Shown here: positions 18,293 to 26,198 of the stretch, piece after piece
Layout of the letters: each line of letters starts with the position of its first letter
How positions within the stretch are numbered: position 1 is the stretch's first letter
Assembly: GCA_012960305.1 (NCBI GenBank)
Contig: DUBM01000011.1
Coordinates: 372,001-436,000 of the forward strand
DNA length: 64,000 bases
Source of the DNA: Gammaproteobacteria bacterium
GTDB lineage: Bacteria; Pseudomonadota; Gammaproteobacteria; Pseudomonadales; Pseudohongiellaceae
Direction of reading: 5' to 3'
The notes under the pieces: model-generated
Database searches by the model: none
Told to the model about the DNA's origin: nothing
What the model saw: the letters and a program-made list of their open reading frames with translations, nothing else
Position numbers and translations under genes: made by a program

Positions 18293-18506
18293 TCACATAA
18301 CTACATTTAGCCGCACCAATATCAAGTCACTATCATTTTGAGGATTGCGAGTAGAATTGTAAAGCCTGCTTCGTTGTATAAAATTTTGTAACAAGACTTT
18401 CAACTTCTTTACAGAGGAGTGTTAGAATGATCACAAACTACCGTTATTTAGATGGAAGCTCTAAGAGCTAATAATACGATTAGCAGTGGAAGGAAGTGAA
18501 AGGGAT

Positions 18507-18941
18507 ATGAACGCTAAGAATTCGATTAAGCTAGTGGACGTAGAAAAAGCTGGCAAAATTAAAATTGACAAGAAATGTTCTAAATGTAAGAAATCAATCT
18601 GTTGCGTATCCATTAACCAAAAAATCCCTGCGCCCAAAACCAAGGAAGATTTTGATCATTTGCTCTGGCAGGTTTCCCACGACGGTATTAATATCTTTAA
18701 AGACGCCGACGGTTGGTTCCTCTATATAGAGACGCGTTGCAATCATTTATTAGAAGGCGGTGTTTGTGGAATCTACGAAACTCGACCATGGGTTTGCAGA
18801 GAATACGATAGCGACTTCTGTGAATTAGATGAATCAATTGAAGAAGCTAGCGAACTCTTCTTTTCTACCCATAAGAAACTTGAAAAGTATTGTAAAAAAC
18901 GCTTCAAGAAATGGGGTAAACGCTTTGAGATTTACGACTAA
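18507..18941 (+). CDS. YkgJ-family cysteine cluster protein
   Basis: This 144-residue cytosolic protein shows the cysteine pattern of the YkgJ (zinc- or iron-chelating) family: C24-x2-C27 and C32-C33 near the N-terminus, then RCNHLLEGGVCGIY and RPWVCREYDSDFC. The family is thought to bind a metal or Fe-S cluster; its role is not established. The ATG at 18507 is preferred to the upstream GTG at 18486 because it has a GGAAG...AGGGAT ribosome-binding region. The C-terminus is rich in Lys/Arg. The next gene starts inside its end, so the two are translationally coupled. Confidence 0.85.
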   Translation: MNAKNSIKLVDVEKAGKIKIDKKCSKCKKSICCVSINQKIPAPKTKEDFDHLLWQVSHDGINIFKDADGWFLYIETRCNHLLEGGVCGIYETRPWVCREYDSDFCELDESIEEASELFFSTHKKLEKYCKKRFKKWGKRFEIYD

Positions 18942-19602
18942 AAAAATTAAGCCAGTAAGTTTCGTGCTTTGGGGGATCACCTGCCTGTCATTCCTGCAAA
19001 ATCCAAGTTCCGCCCAAGAACTTTCATTACAAGAACACATTAATGCCAGCGCTACAGCGTTGGAAAATTTGGATTCGGCCGCACAATCTTGCCAAAGTAG
19101 CCTAGATTCAGCCACTGCCATCGAAGCCAAAAAATTCTGTAATGATTTTCTTGCCTCACTGGATGGAGAAGTATTGGCCAATTACTTGAGCAATTGCAGT
19201 GAATTAAAATCCTGGAGAGATGATTATATTGCAGCCAGCCAGTCAAATTCTGCGAATAGTTCTGATGACAATGACACCACTAGTGAAGAGGATGCTACCA
19301 ATTTACAGTTGCTGATTAGTATCGAATTTAATTGCGGAGAAAATGCTCTACAGAAACGTACTCAGTATGTGGTGGACACTTTTACTTTGCTGCAAGACGG
19401 GCAGATTCGCAATCAGCGAGCAGATTCAGCAATGCGCCGGCGACTAACTGAGTTGGAATTCAATTCAGTATTAAATCAAGAACGAAGCGCTCTGCGCAAT
19501 TCAGTGCAACAACAACAGTCGATACGCTCACAAGAAACACAACGTCAGTTTGATAACTTGCAGAATGAATTAATTCGACAGCAAATCCGCTATCAGCAGT
19601 AA
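18925..19602 (+). CDS. Secreted helical protein of unknown function
   Basis: I do not recognise this gene. From a TTG at 18925 (GGGG ribosome-binding site 8 bases upstream) it encodes 226 residues starting with a basic n-region and a signal peptide (SFVLWGITCLSFLQNPSSAQ). The mature part has paired cysteines (AAQSCQSSLDS, KFCNDFLAS, SNCSEL, EFNCGEN), an acidic Ser/Asp stretch, and a long Gln/Arg-rich C-terminal helix that looks like coiled coil. The frame is open back to an ATG at 18829, but that would overlap YkgJ by over 100 bases and bury the signal peptide. The 17-base overlap with YkgJ suggests coupling. Confidence 0.6.
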   Translation: MRFTTKKIKPVSFVLWGITCLSFLQNPSSAQELSLQEHINASATALENLDSAAQSCQSSLDSATAIEAKKFCNDFLASLDGEVLANYLSNCSELKSWRDDYIAASQSNSANSSDDNDTTSEEDATNLQLLISIEFNCGENALQKRTQYVVDTFTLLQDGQIRNQRADSAMRRRLTELEFNSVLNQERSALRNSVQQQQSIRSQETQRQFDNLQNELIRQQIRYQQ

Positions 19603-19659
19603 TCCGACTAGGTGCTTTCTCAGCAGCCATTCATACCAAAGATGTACTCACCACCAAGT

Positions 19660-20826
19660 CTAGTAAAGCAGAAGAAAATCACCGCTGGGCAGCCCGGCCG
19701 CTGCAGGAAAGCTATATTTTGGCATCTCCATCTCATCTACAGGCTCAGAGTCTAATTGCTTCCCCTGACTGTCATACAATCGAAAATTTAGACGACCACC
19801 ACGACTGTGGGCAATTGCTTCACCCCAGGCAATCAATTTTTCATTACTACCATTGAAGGCAATAGTTGGGTTTTTTTGACGAGTCTTGGTAAATGGTTCG
19901 CCAACTGAAAGGGCTGGAGCTTCCCCGGAAATATTTAACTGCACAATTCGACTCGCAGTTTCAAAAACTAGCCAATATTGTTGCTCGTTGTCAGCCACAA
20001 TATCATTGGTGCTTAACGGGCAAGAAGACATCTCCCATTCCTGAAGTTCATGAACTGACCCATAGGAGGCGTCGGAGATTCCCTCATCGACACCATTTAA
20101 TTTTAGTATTTGCATATGCCGACCTAATCTATCTATAGCGGAACGATAAGCAATAAGCATTTTGTCGTTTTCGGAATATTCAACTGCTAGTGAACAACAT
20201 GCACATGCTCCAAGATCTTTATTACCCATGGATAGTTCGGCGCCAAAACTTGCACCGAAGTCGTTAGATAATCTAGCAAACACGGTGCGCTCTTGCTCTC
20301 TACTTAGATCACCAGCTCCCCATACGATTGCTACATGGTTTTCACTCGCTGCAATGTCCGCCCCAGCATCTATGCCAACTGCGTATTCCGATACCATGGA
20401 TTTTTGCGCTTCGAATTGGCTACGCTCTGGATTAGAGCGGCTATAGAGATACTCACCCTCTCTGGGTTTGTACCAGATAACATGGGCACGACCACTGTCA
20501 TCAACTGCGAGAGATGCCCGAGCAATTGAAAATGTTTGCATATTAAAGGCTTCACTCGAAACTTTTACCGGCAGACCAAATTTCCTATTTTCAACATCGT
20601 ACTGTCGGTAGTAGAGATTCCCCTCGCGAGCAGAGGGTCGGTTTATTCGTTTCTTGAAATACAATAGGTGAATACCACCGCTGCTATCAACTACCAACCG
20701 AGGCTGAACGCCACCGTCAGGCGTGGCCTGGGATAAGATTTCGGCAGTAGCTGAGGCACTGATAAATACGAATACTAAAATGACTGCGCTAAATGCTGAA
20801 GTGAGTTTCTTAGAAATTGGACCCAT
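19660..20826 (-). CDS. Secreted sialidase-like beta-propeller protein
   Basis: 388 residues with a signal peptide (VILVFVFISASATA). Repeated motifs such as VDSSGGIHLLYFKK, VDDSGRAHVIWYKP, VFARLSNDFGASFG and IAFNGSNEKLIAWGE resemble Asp-box/BNR-type blades of exo-alpha-sialidase-like propellers. A cysteine cluster GACACCS in the middle is typical of a bacterial subgroup with unknown substrates. The sialidase Arg triad and Tyr/Glu nucleophile cannot be assigned by eye, so glycosidase activity is uncertain. It is alone on its strand, convergent with the previous gene and divergent from the cytochrome cassette. Confidence 0.65.
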   Translation of the reverse strand: MGPISKKLTSAFSAVILVFVFISASATAEILSQATPDGGVQPRLVVDSSGGIHLLYFKKRINRPSAREGNLYYRQYDVENRKFGLPVKVSSEAFNMQTFSIARASLAVDDSGRAHVIWYKPREGEYLYSRSNPERSQFEAQKSMVSEYAVGIDAGADIAASENHVAIVWGAGDLSREQERTVFARLSNDFGASFGAELSMGNKDLGACACCSLAVEYSENDKMLIAYRSAIDRLGRHMQILKLNGVDEGISDASYGSVHELQEWEMSSCPLSTNDIVADNEQQYWLVFETASRIVQLNISGEAPALSVGEPFTKTRQKNPTIAFNGSNEKLIAWGEAIAHSRGGRLNFRLYDSQGKQLDSEPVDEMEMPKYSFPAAAGLPSGDFLLLY

Positions 20827-21074
20827 GAAATTGCCTATCTGGTTTCGTTGATTACGATTGTTAACTAGGGCATTACCACAATGAGCTTCAGCAGTCGTCC
20901 TGAGTTGCTCTGTAAGTTTGCTGTTAGAACAATGCCTTAGAGTAGATTAAACCAGCATTTTAGTGCAGACTTTAAACCCAACTAGGGTGCCCAAGACATT
21001 TAAAGCATGATAACAGCTTAATCCTGAGCACTTGAAGTACGAATATAAGCAATTGGAGCCAGGCAGGAATACCC

Positions 21075-21593
21075 ATGACACGATTAAATTCTCATTCTTT
21101 CAAAGCGATAGCAGTTTTACTTCTCCTGGGATTAGCCGCTTGTTCGGCGCCAGAAGAAGCTAGCGAAAACAGTGTTGACAGCAAAGTCAGTTACAACACC
21201 AGCATTGATGTAAAAGAACTCATGGCACTCGTGCTGGAACCCGCATCAGATATTTTGTGGGATTCCGGTGGCTGGGTAGTAGATGCTTCTGGCTATGAGG
21301 AACTATACCCCACAACCGATGATGGTTGGGCCTATGTCCGAGCCCAGGCGGCAATCGTAGTGGAAGCTGGCAATATGCTCGCCTTGCCAGGTCGTTCCGA
21401 AGACAACGACGCCTGGCAGATATACTCAGAAGGATTAAGTTCTGCCGGAATCTTGGCTATGGAAGCCGCTGCAGCACAAAACAAAGAAGATTTTTTCCAG
21501 GCAGGAGCCCAACTCTATAGCGTCTGCACTGCCTGTCATCAAGCCTACAATCCTGATATCAATAGTCGATTTGTAGACGAGGAAGCTGACTAA
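21075..21593 (+). CDS. Cytochrome c lipoprotein (class II-like)
   Basis: A 172-residue protein with a lipobox (LLGLAAC at residue 23) and a single heme-attachment site VCTACHQAYNP at 150-160, close to the C-terminus. A C-terminal CxxCH following predicted helices is the layout of class II (cytochrome c-prime-like) proteins. It would be anchored at the periplasmic face and carry electrons or bind a small gas. It is 5 bases upstream of the HupE gene and almost certainly co-transcribed with it. The ATG has a GGCAGGAA ribosome-binding site. Confidence 0.8.
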   Translation: MTRLNSHSFKAIAVLLLLGLAACSAPEEASENSVDSKVSYNTSIDVKELMALVLEPASDILWDSGGWVVDASGYEELYPTTDDGWAYVRAQAAIVVEAGNMLALPGRSEDNDAWQIYSEGLSSAGILAMEAAAAQNKEDFFQAGAQLYSVCTACHQAYNPDINSRFVDEEAD

Positions 21594-21598
21594 GAACA

Positions 21599-22312
21599 AT
21601 GCTAGTTAGGCGACCTTTATCCAAGAAACTACTGGCTGGACTTTTATTTCTTGCCGGAGGTTTAGTTTCCTTAAGCGCCTTCGGTCATACCATCGAAGGC
21701 AGCGACGCCAGTTTCGTAGAAGCGATTGATGGCCCGGCTATTTTCCCCTTTATGTATCTTGGTGCCAAACATATGGTCACCGGCTACGATCACCTGCTGT
21801 TTCTAATCGGTGTTATCTTCTTTCTCTATCGCCCAAAACACGTTGTTCAATATGTAACATTGTTCGCTGCAGGCCATAGCATAACTTTGCTGCTGGGTGT
21901 TCTAGCAGACTTACAGGTTAACGCCTACCTAATTGATGCGATCATTGGCTTGTCAATTGTTTACAAAGCATTCGAGAATATCGATGGCTTTAAACGTGTA
22001 GTGAAAATTCAGCCAAATACTAAAATCGCAGTATTTATATTTGGTCTATTTCATGGCCTGGGCCTGGCGACGAAATTGCAGGAATTCGAACTCTCAGACA
22101 ATGGTCTGGTTACGAATATCATTAGCTTTAATATTGGCGTCGAGATTGGCCAAATCCTGGCGCTGTCATTTGTATTTATAGTATTGAGTCTGTGGCGTAC
22201 AAGTGGCAGCTATCTGCGTCACTCTTTCGTAACCAATACAGCGCTAATGGCAGGCGGTTTTATGCTGGCGGGGTACCAGATGAGTGCGTATTTCCTGCAA
22301 CCTTCGTTTTAA
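21599..22312 (+). CDS. HupE/UreJ-family membrane protein
   Basis: This 237-residue protein has a signal-like first segment followed by GYDHLLFLIG, AAGHSITLLLG, FGLFHGLGLATKL and NIGVEIGQ, the diagnostic conserved histidine and glutamate motifs of HupE/UreJ_2 proteins. Family members are secondary transporters or channels for nickel or cobalt, although many homologues outside hydrogenase and urease operons have unknown substrates. About six membrane segments are visible. It lies between a cytochrome c lipoprotein and a single-pass anchor protein. No hydrogenase, urease or cobalamin gene is in the window, so nickel transport is not supported by context. Confidence 0.85.
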   Translation: MLVRRPLSKKLLAGLLFLAGGLVSLSAFGHTIEGSDASFVEAIDGPAIFPFMYLGAKHMVTGYDHLLFLIGVIFFLYRPKHVVQYVTLFAAGHSITLLLGVLADLQVNAYLIDAIIGLSIVYKAFENIDGFKRVVKIQPNTKIAVFIFGLFHGLGLATKLQEFELSDNGLVTNIISFNIGVEIGQILALSFVFIVLSLWRTSGSYLRHSFVTNTALMAGGFMLAGYQMSAYFLQPSF

Positions 22313-22364
22313 ATTCAAGTTAATTTTAGTTATTAGTAATTATCACAGATTCAGGAGTTAGATT

Positions 22365-22934
22365 GTGGCTGAAGAAGAAAACACCAACCCACCCTCTTCA
22401 AAAAATATTCTCATTGCTTCTGCCGTCGCGCTGGCAGTTGCGCTGATAGTGCTTTTCACCACAATTCTCCCTGCAGAGTTCGGGAGAGATCCGCTTGGTA
22501 CTGGTGAACTACTGGGGCTAAATGCTCTGGGACTCGATGAAAACCCATTTGAAGAACAGCTGGAAGTGCACCGTAGTGACTATGTTGAATTTATCCTCGA
22601 ACCATTCCAATCAGTTGAGTACAAATATCTGATGGACCTAGACTCCTCAATGATCTTCAGCTGGGTCGCCGATGGAGAGTTGTACTACGATATGCATGCA
22701 GAACCGGCTGGCCTGGGGGAAGAATACGCAGAAAGCTATGAGCAAGGTGAAGGTGATAGTCGTATGGGCTCCTTTCACGCCCCTTTCGCCGGTATCCATG
22801 GTTGGTTTTGGGAAAACCGCAGTCTCAATACTGTCGTAATTGAGCTCTACAGCTCGGGCTTTTATCAGACTTCTACAGTATTCAGAGATGGTGGCGACTA
22901 TGAGCGACCAATAGAACCAATTACTGAATATTAG
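22365..22934 (+). CDS. Transmembrane anchor protein associated with HupE
   Basis: 189 residues, GTG start with a CAGGAG ribosome-binding site. A single N-terminal membrane helix (ILIASAVALAVALIVLFTTI) is followed by LPAEFGRDPLGTGELLGL and a periplasmic beta-rich domain with YKYLMDLDSSMIFSWVADG, YYDMHAEP and HAPFAGIHGWFWENRS. This pattern matches proteins I recall as 'transmembrane anchor protein' that often accompany HupE-type genes. The biochemical role is unknown. It closes the three-gene cassette; a strong terminator follows. Confidence 0.65.
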   Translation: MAEEENTNPPSSKNILIASAVALAVALIVLFTTILPAEFGRDPLGTGELLGLNALGLDENPFEEQLEVHRSDYVEFILEPFQSVEYKYLMDLDSSMIFSWVADGELYYDMHAEPAGLGEEYAESYEQGEGDSRMGSFHAPFAGIHGWFWENRSLNTVVIELYSSGFYQTSTVFRDGGDYERPIEPITEY

Positions 22935-22970
22935 GACATTAGCTAGCTACCCTAGCTAGAAATTGTGTAA

Positions 22971-22998
22971 AAAAAAGCCCGCTATAAGCGGGCTTTTT
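22971..22998. terminator. Bidirectional rho-independent terminator
   Basis: The hairpin GCCCGC-TATAA-GCGGGC is flanked by a run of A on the left and five T on the right, so it can work on both strands. It sits between the HupE cassette and the convergent DUF6152 gene. Confidence 0.92.
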
Positions 22999-23020
22999 GA
23001 ATCTTGCATTCTAACTGAAC

Positions 23021-23476
23021 CTAGTTACCAGGCTCTGTGCCGTCAGAACCATCACGAGGCGCACCAGTACCGGATGAGCCCATGAATAATTTGCGACCAT
23101 CAGGAAATGTGATGTCACGACCATTTGCGCGACAAGTTGGCTCACATAGCCGATCTTTAGACTGGTAACCTGTTACCACAATAGCTTCACCTAAAGGCAG
23201 AGAGTTACGGTTGATTCCGCGGCGCAAAAGCGTATTAGGCGTTCCACCCTCTACCATCCAAGGACCTGGATCTTTAGTAGATTCCGGATCGTTGTTTTCC
23301 AAGTGAATCCAAGTGTGCGGGTTAATCCACTCAACACGAGTGATTGGACCACCTAATCGTACAGGTAGATTCGCATCAAATTCAGCAGAGAACGCGTGAT
23401 GCGCTACCGCAGCAGGCTTGATTGCAACAACACCGATAGCGGTTACAGCTGCCAAAGCCAATAATTTAGTCTTCAT
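23021..23476 (-). CDS. DUF6152 secreted protein
   Basis: A small secreted protein of 151 residues. After the signal peptide comes HHAFSAEFDAN, then ITRVEWINPHTWIHLE and a WMVEGGTPNTLLRRG segment, the standard order of DUF6152 (a small beta-barrel-like domain of unknown function). The ATG at 23476 is chosen because the GGGGTGT before it is a good ribosome-binding site; the frame can also begin 15 bases earlier. DUF6152 genes are commonly found next to secreted PDLNGIWQ-type proteins, and one follows that arrangement here (23664-24554). Confidence 0.85.
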   Translation of the reverse strand: MKTKLLALAAVTAIGVVAIKPAAVAHHAFSAEFDANLPVRLGGPITRVEWINPHTWIHLENNDPESTKDPGPWMVEGGTPNTLLRRGINRNSLPLGEAIVVTGYQSKDRLCEPTCRANGRDITFPDGRKLFMGSSGTGAPRDGSDGTEPGN

Positions 23477-23663
23477 ATAGTTACACCCCATGTTTAGCTT
23501 TAAATGCTCAGAGCATCCTAGAACAGGTTATAGCACATCTTCCTGTTTACTTAGAACTCTACAAATTTTATATAAGCGGTCGTTACCCTCATTTTATACA
23601 AGAGCTCATAGGTTTTCCAAGTAGAAAAACGTTAAATCGAACTCTTTTTGCAATCAAATTGGT

Positions 23664-24554
23664 CTAGAAGCCTAATTCAGACTCTCTACCCTTACGATAT
23701 CGGCCATACATCAGCTCTTCCACAAACTCTACACACTTAAACTGCGGAAGTTCATAGCCTGCTTCAAGACGTCGATAAATCGGCATGCTGATAGTCCAGG
23801 GACGCTCGTAAACGTCCGGATCTTCCATTGTAGCTGAGTACATGATGACGTTTTCGCTCACCAGCTCATAACGCTCGGTGACCTTGAGCTGATAGGTGTG
23901 ATGGTTACCAGCACGGTCAAACCAAGTACGGTCGTCAAGGCCCGAAGCCTCTACTACCCAAACATCACCGTCCCAATAGCCCCAAGATTGTCCCATCCAG
24001 GAGTCCAATGGCGCTGGGCCTGGATCTTCAAGGAAGACATTTCTTACGGCACCGGCAAAAGAGTAGGCAATGAAAAATGCGCTTTCGCTTTGAAAAACCT
24101 GAAAGGGATGCGGCATATAAGTGGCTCGAGGCACACCAGGCATATAACACTTAACTTCCGGATCGTTAGCAAGCCAGTCTGATCGATTCTCTTCACGTTT
24201 AGCGAGAGCTTCTGGCTTATAAGGAATCGTGCCACCCTCAACTACGCCAAAGCTTGCAGGTACCGAGCCCACGGCGCCCATTGCTACAATTTCTGGAGCT
24301 GGAACAGGAACAAAATCCCCAGGTACTAAGTGGTAGGCTGCCTTCGGTGGTGCAGCTTCAAGATTATCGTTGGCATTCATGAGAACCTGCCAGATACCAT
24401 TCAGATCTGGTTTACCATTTGGTCCTCGAGGAATATCGCTTCCACTTGCTTCTGCAGCTTCTGCGACTTGTGGTGATTGAGTGTTGGTTGTTTCAGACGG
24501 GGAACAACCTACAAAGAGCACTGCGATTGCGATGAGCAGCCATTGAATCTTCAT
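23664..24554 (-). CDS. Lipoprotein distantly related to the CHEGNY family, member E
   Basis: The 296-residue protein has a lipobox (LFVGC at residue 17), so it is probably lipid-anchored. Conserved landmarks match the CHEGNY group in order: GKPDLNGIWQ, CYMPGVPRA, FQVFQSESAFFIAYSF, DSWMGQSWGYWDGDVWVVE and LKVTERYELVSENVIMYSATM. The C-terminal CHEGNY box is replaced by FKCVEFVEELM, keeping only the Cys. It lies upstream of DUF6152 on the same strand (about 190-base gap), a pairing seen in many genomes. Function unknown. Confidence 0.7.
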   Translation of the reverse strand: MKIQWLLIAIAVLFVGCSPSETTNTQSPQVAEAAEASGSDIPRGPNGKPDLNGIWQVLMNANDNLEAAPPKAAYHLVPGDFVPVPAPEIVAMGAVGSVPASFGVVEGGTIPYKPEALAKREENRSDWLANDPEVKCYMPGVPRATYMPHPFQVFQSESAFFIAYSFAGAVRNVFLEDPGPAPLDSWMGQSWGYWDGDVWVVEASGLDDRTWFDRAGNHHTYQLKVTERYELVSENVIMYSATMEDPDVYERPWTISMPIYRRLEAGYELPQFKCVEFVEELMYGRYRKGRESELGF

Positions 24555-24937
24555 AGTTCTACCTTTTTGGTTTTAATTAGAATTACTCTCCCATTAAGGA
24601 GCAATGATATAACCATCTAGTCTCTAGACTGTCAAGCCAAACCCACCGAATTATATAGCCTGAGCCCCTACTCCAGTGTGACTCCCCACCTGTTAGAAAC
24701 TGTGACAAGCAAGATGTTTCGAAAGCACAGAATTCCAGAAAATGCAGCAATTCTGAGCACTCGGTTCTTACTCAGGCTAAAGCTAGCTGCAAAGCCCGGT
24801 ATTGCTCTCTCAATTTTGTCAAATTGTGACTTTTGACCACAGGAATGAAAATTAGCAAACACCCTAGGGACAGAAATGCTGCCGCCAAAAATAGCGCGCC
24901 GGAGAAATAAAATGGTGCTCTAAAATCAGCCGAGGTT
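24555..24937. other. Intergenic region with a membrane-protein remnant
   Basis: No complete gene is visible. The right half on the minus strand holds the remnant described at 24772-24954. The left part upstream of the member E start is AT-rich and presumably holds that gene's promoter. Confidence 0.5.
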
Positions 24938-24954
24938 CTAGCTCTGTATTCTCC
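24772..24954 (-). pseudogene. Possible C-terminal remnant of an MFS-type transporter
   Basis: A minus-strand frame without a start codon runs into a stop at 24772. It encodes TSADFRAPFYFSGALFLAAA, then FLSLGCLLIFIPVVKSH and a charged tail. A 'DfRap-y--gal' loop followed by one long hydrophobic helix and a basic tail resembles the last helix of MFS transporters. It overlaps the acyltransferase end by about 16 bases. It may be a fossil or a chance hydrophobic frame. Confidence 0.3.
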
Positions 24955-26083
24955 TGTAAAGTACTCGGCGAATTGGAGTTTCGATAAATCGATATATGCC
25001 GTAGGAGACCAATAGCAATAATGTTAATAACAGCAAAGCATGAATTGGATAAGGCAAAGAGTTTGGTAACAAATTGAAGTACTGAATCATCTCCATTAAT
25101 GGCCAGTGAAAACAGTACAACACATAACTGAGACCACCCAAGAGTGTAAAAAACCGAATTGCTTTTTCTTCTGGATACCAATGCATCCTCAGCAAGGCAT
25201 AAACCATGACAGTGATAAACGGCACTGTAATAAAGAAAGCACTGTACTGATAGGGGACGTAATTTTCCCCAACAATAACTACTAGCAAATATGCTAACAA
25301 AGTTAACAGCAATGGGCCGACCTTGGTCTTCGCGCCAGGATCTGGTGCTGGACTTAGTGCAAAGGCTTTGTAGAGCAAGATACCGAAGACAAATTCAATT
25401 CCTCGAATGAATGGATTGGTGTAGACAGGCACATTCAGATTCATAACATTATATTGGTCTGCTTGAGGTAAGTAGTTTTGAATCAAAATGAACTGCAAAG
25501 CATAGCCAACAAGAAATGCTGCAATCACTCTAGGAAGGGAATTAATCGGTTTCAATAACAAGAGCAATAATGGGAAAAGAATATAAAAATACACCTCAAG
25601 AACTAATGACCATAACGGGCCATTAAAAACCAACTTCAAGGTTTCAATACTACTAATAGATTGGGTGAAGGAAAGATGACGCAGGCTAGCCATAAACCAA
25701 AAGCCATTCTCTTTTTGTTCTGGCAAGTCATAACTAATTTCAAACGGTCGTCGCACTTCAGCGAAAAATGATTCGCCGCCCACACTGTACCCCCAGATAA
25801 CAAATGTTGCCGATACCAACACTGCCAATGCATAAACTGGGTAGATACGGATTACTCGATGTAGATAAAAACGCCGATAGTCAGCTGGAGAATCCAGACT
25901 AGGATAGGTATAGCTCAGAATGAAACCACTAACAACGAAGAACCATGAAACAGCGGTGGTAGCAAAAGCTCCGTAGATTAGAAATTGACCAAAGATAATC
26001 TCATAATGCACCAGCACAACGAGTGACGAGCTCAGGAAACGAAACCCATCTAGTATTGGTATCTTCTGCTTACTTAGCCCCAT
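24938..26083 (-). CDS. Acyltransferase 3 (OafA/YrhL-like)
   Basis: A 381-residue polytopic membrane acyltransferase with about 10 helices. It opens with LDGFRFLSSSLVVLVHYEI; the His in VHY corresponds to the conserved catalytic His of the family. SWFFVVSGFILSYTYP follows, then RFYLHRVIRIYPVY, and the end is the usual FIETPIRRVLYRR. These enzymes transfer acetyl or other acyl groups to sugars of O-antigen, glycans or small molecules at the inner membrane. No polysaccharide genes are adjacent, so the acceptor is unknown. Confidence 0.88.
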   Translation of the reverse strand: MGLSKQKIPILDGFRFLSSSLVVLVHYEIIFGQFLIYGAFATTAVSWFFVVSGFILSYTYPSLDSPADYRRFYLHRVIRIYPVYALAVLVSATFVIWGYSVGGESFFAEVRRPFEISYDLPEQKENGFWFMASLRHLSFTQSISSIETLKLVFNGPLWSLVLEVYFYILFPLLLLLLKPINSLPRVIAAFLVGYALQFILIQNYLPQADQYNVMNLNVPVYTNPFIRGIEFVFGILLYKAFALSPAPDPGAKTKVGPLLLTLLAYLLVVIVGENYVPYQYSAFFITVPFITVMVYALLRMHWYPEEKAIRFFTLLGGLSYVLYCFHWPLMEMIQYFNLLPNSLPYPIHALLLLTLLLLVSYGIYRFIETPIRRVLYRRIQS

Positions 26084-26198
26084 ATATTCAGAATTCTGAC
26101 TGCTAGGCAGTTCAGTAGTTAAGTCAATAATTTAAGCTCGGCGAGTTAGCACTGCTGTCAATCGATTCTCTGAAGAAATCCGCGACCTAATGCAAGTT

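Noticed and set aside
24668..24862. 64-codon minus-strand frame
   Set aside because: No ribosome-binding site and no recognisable domain. It overlaps the orphan hydrophobic frame in another phase.
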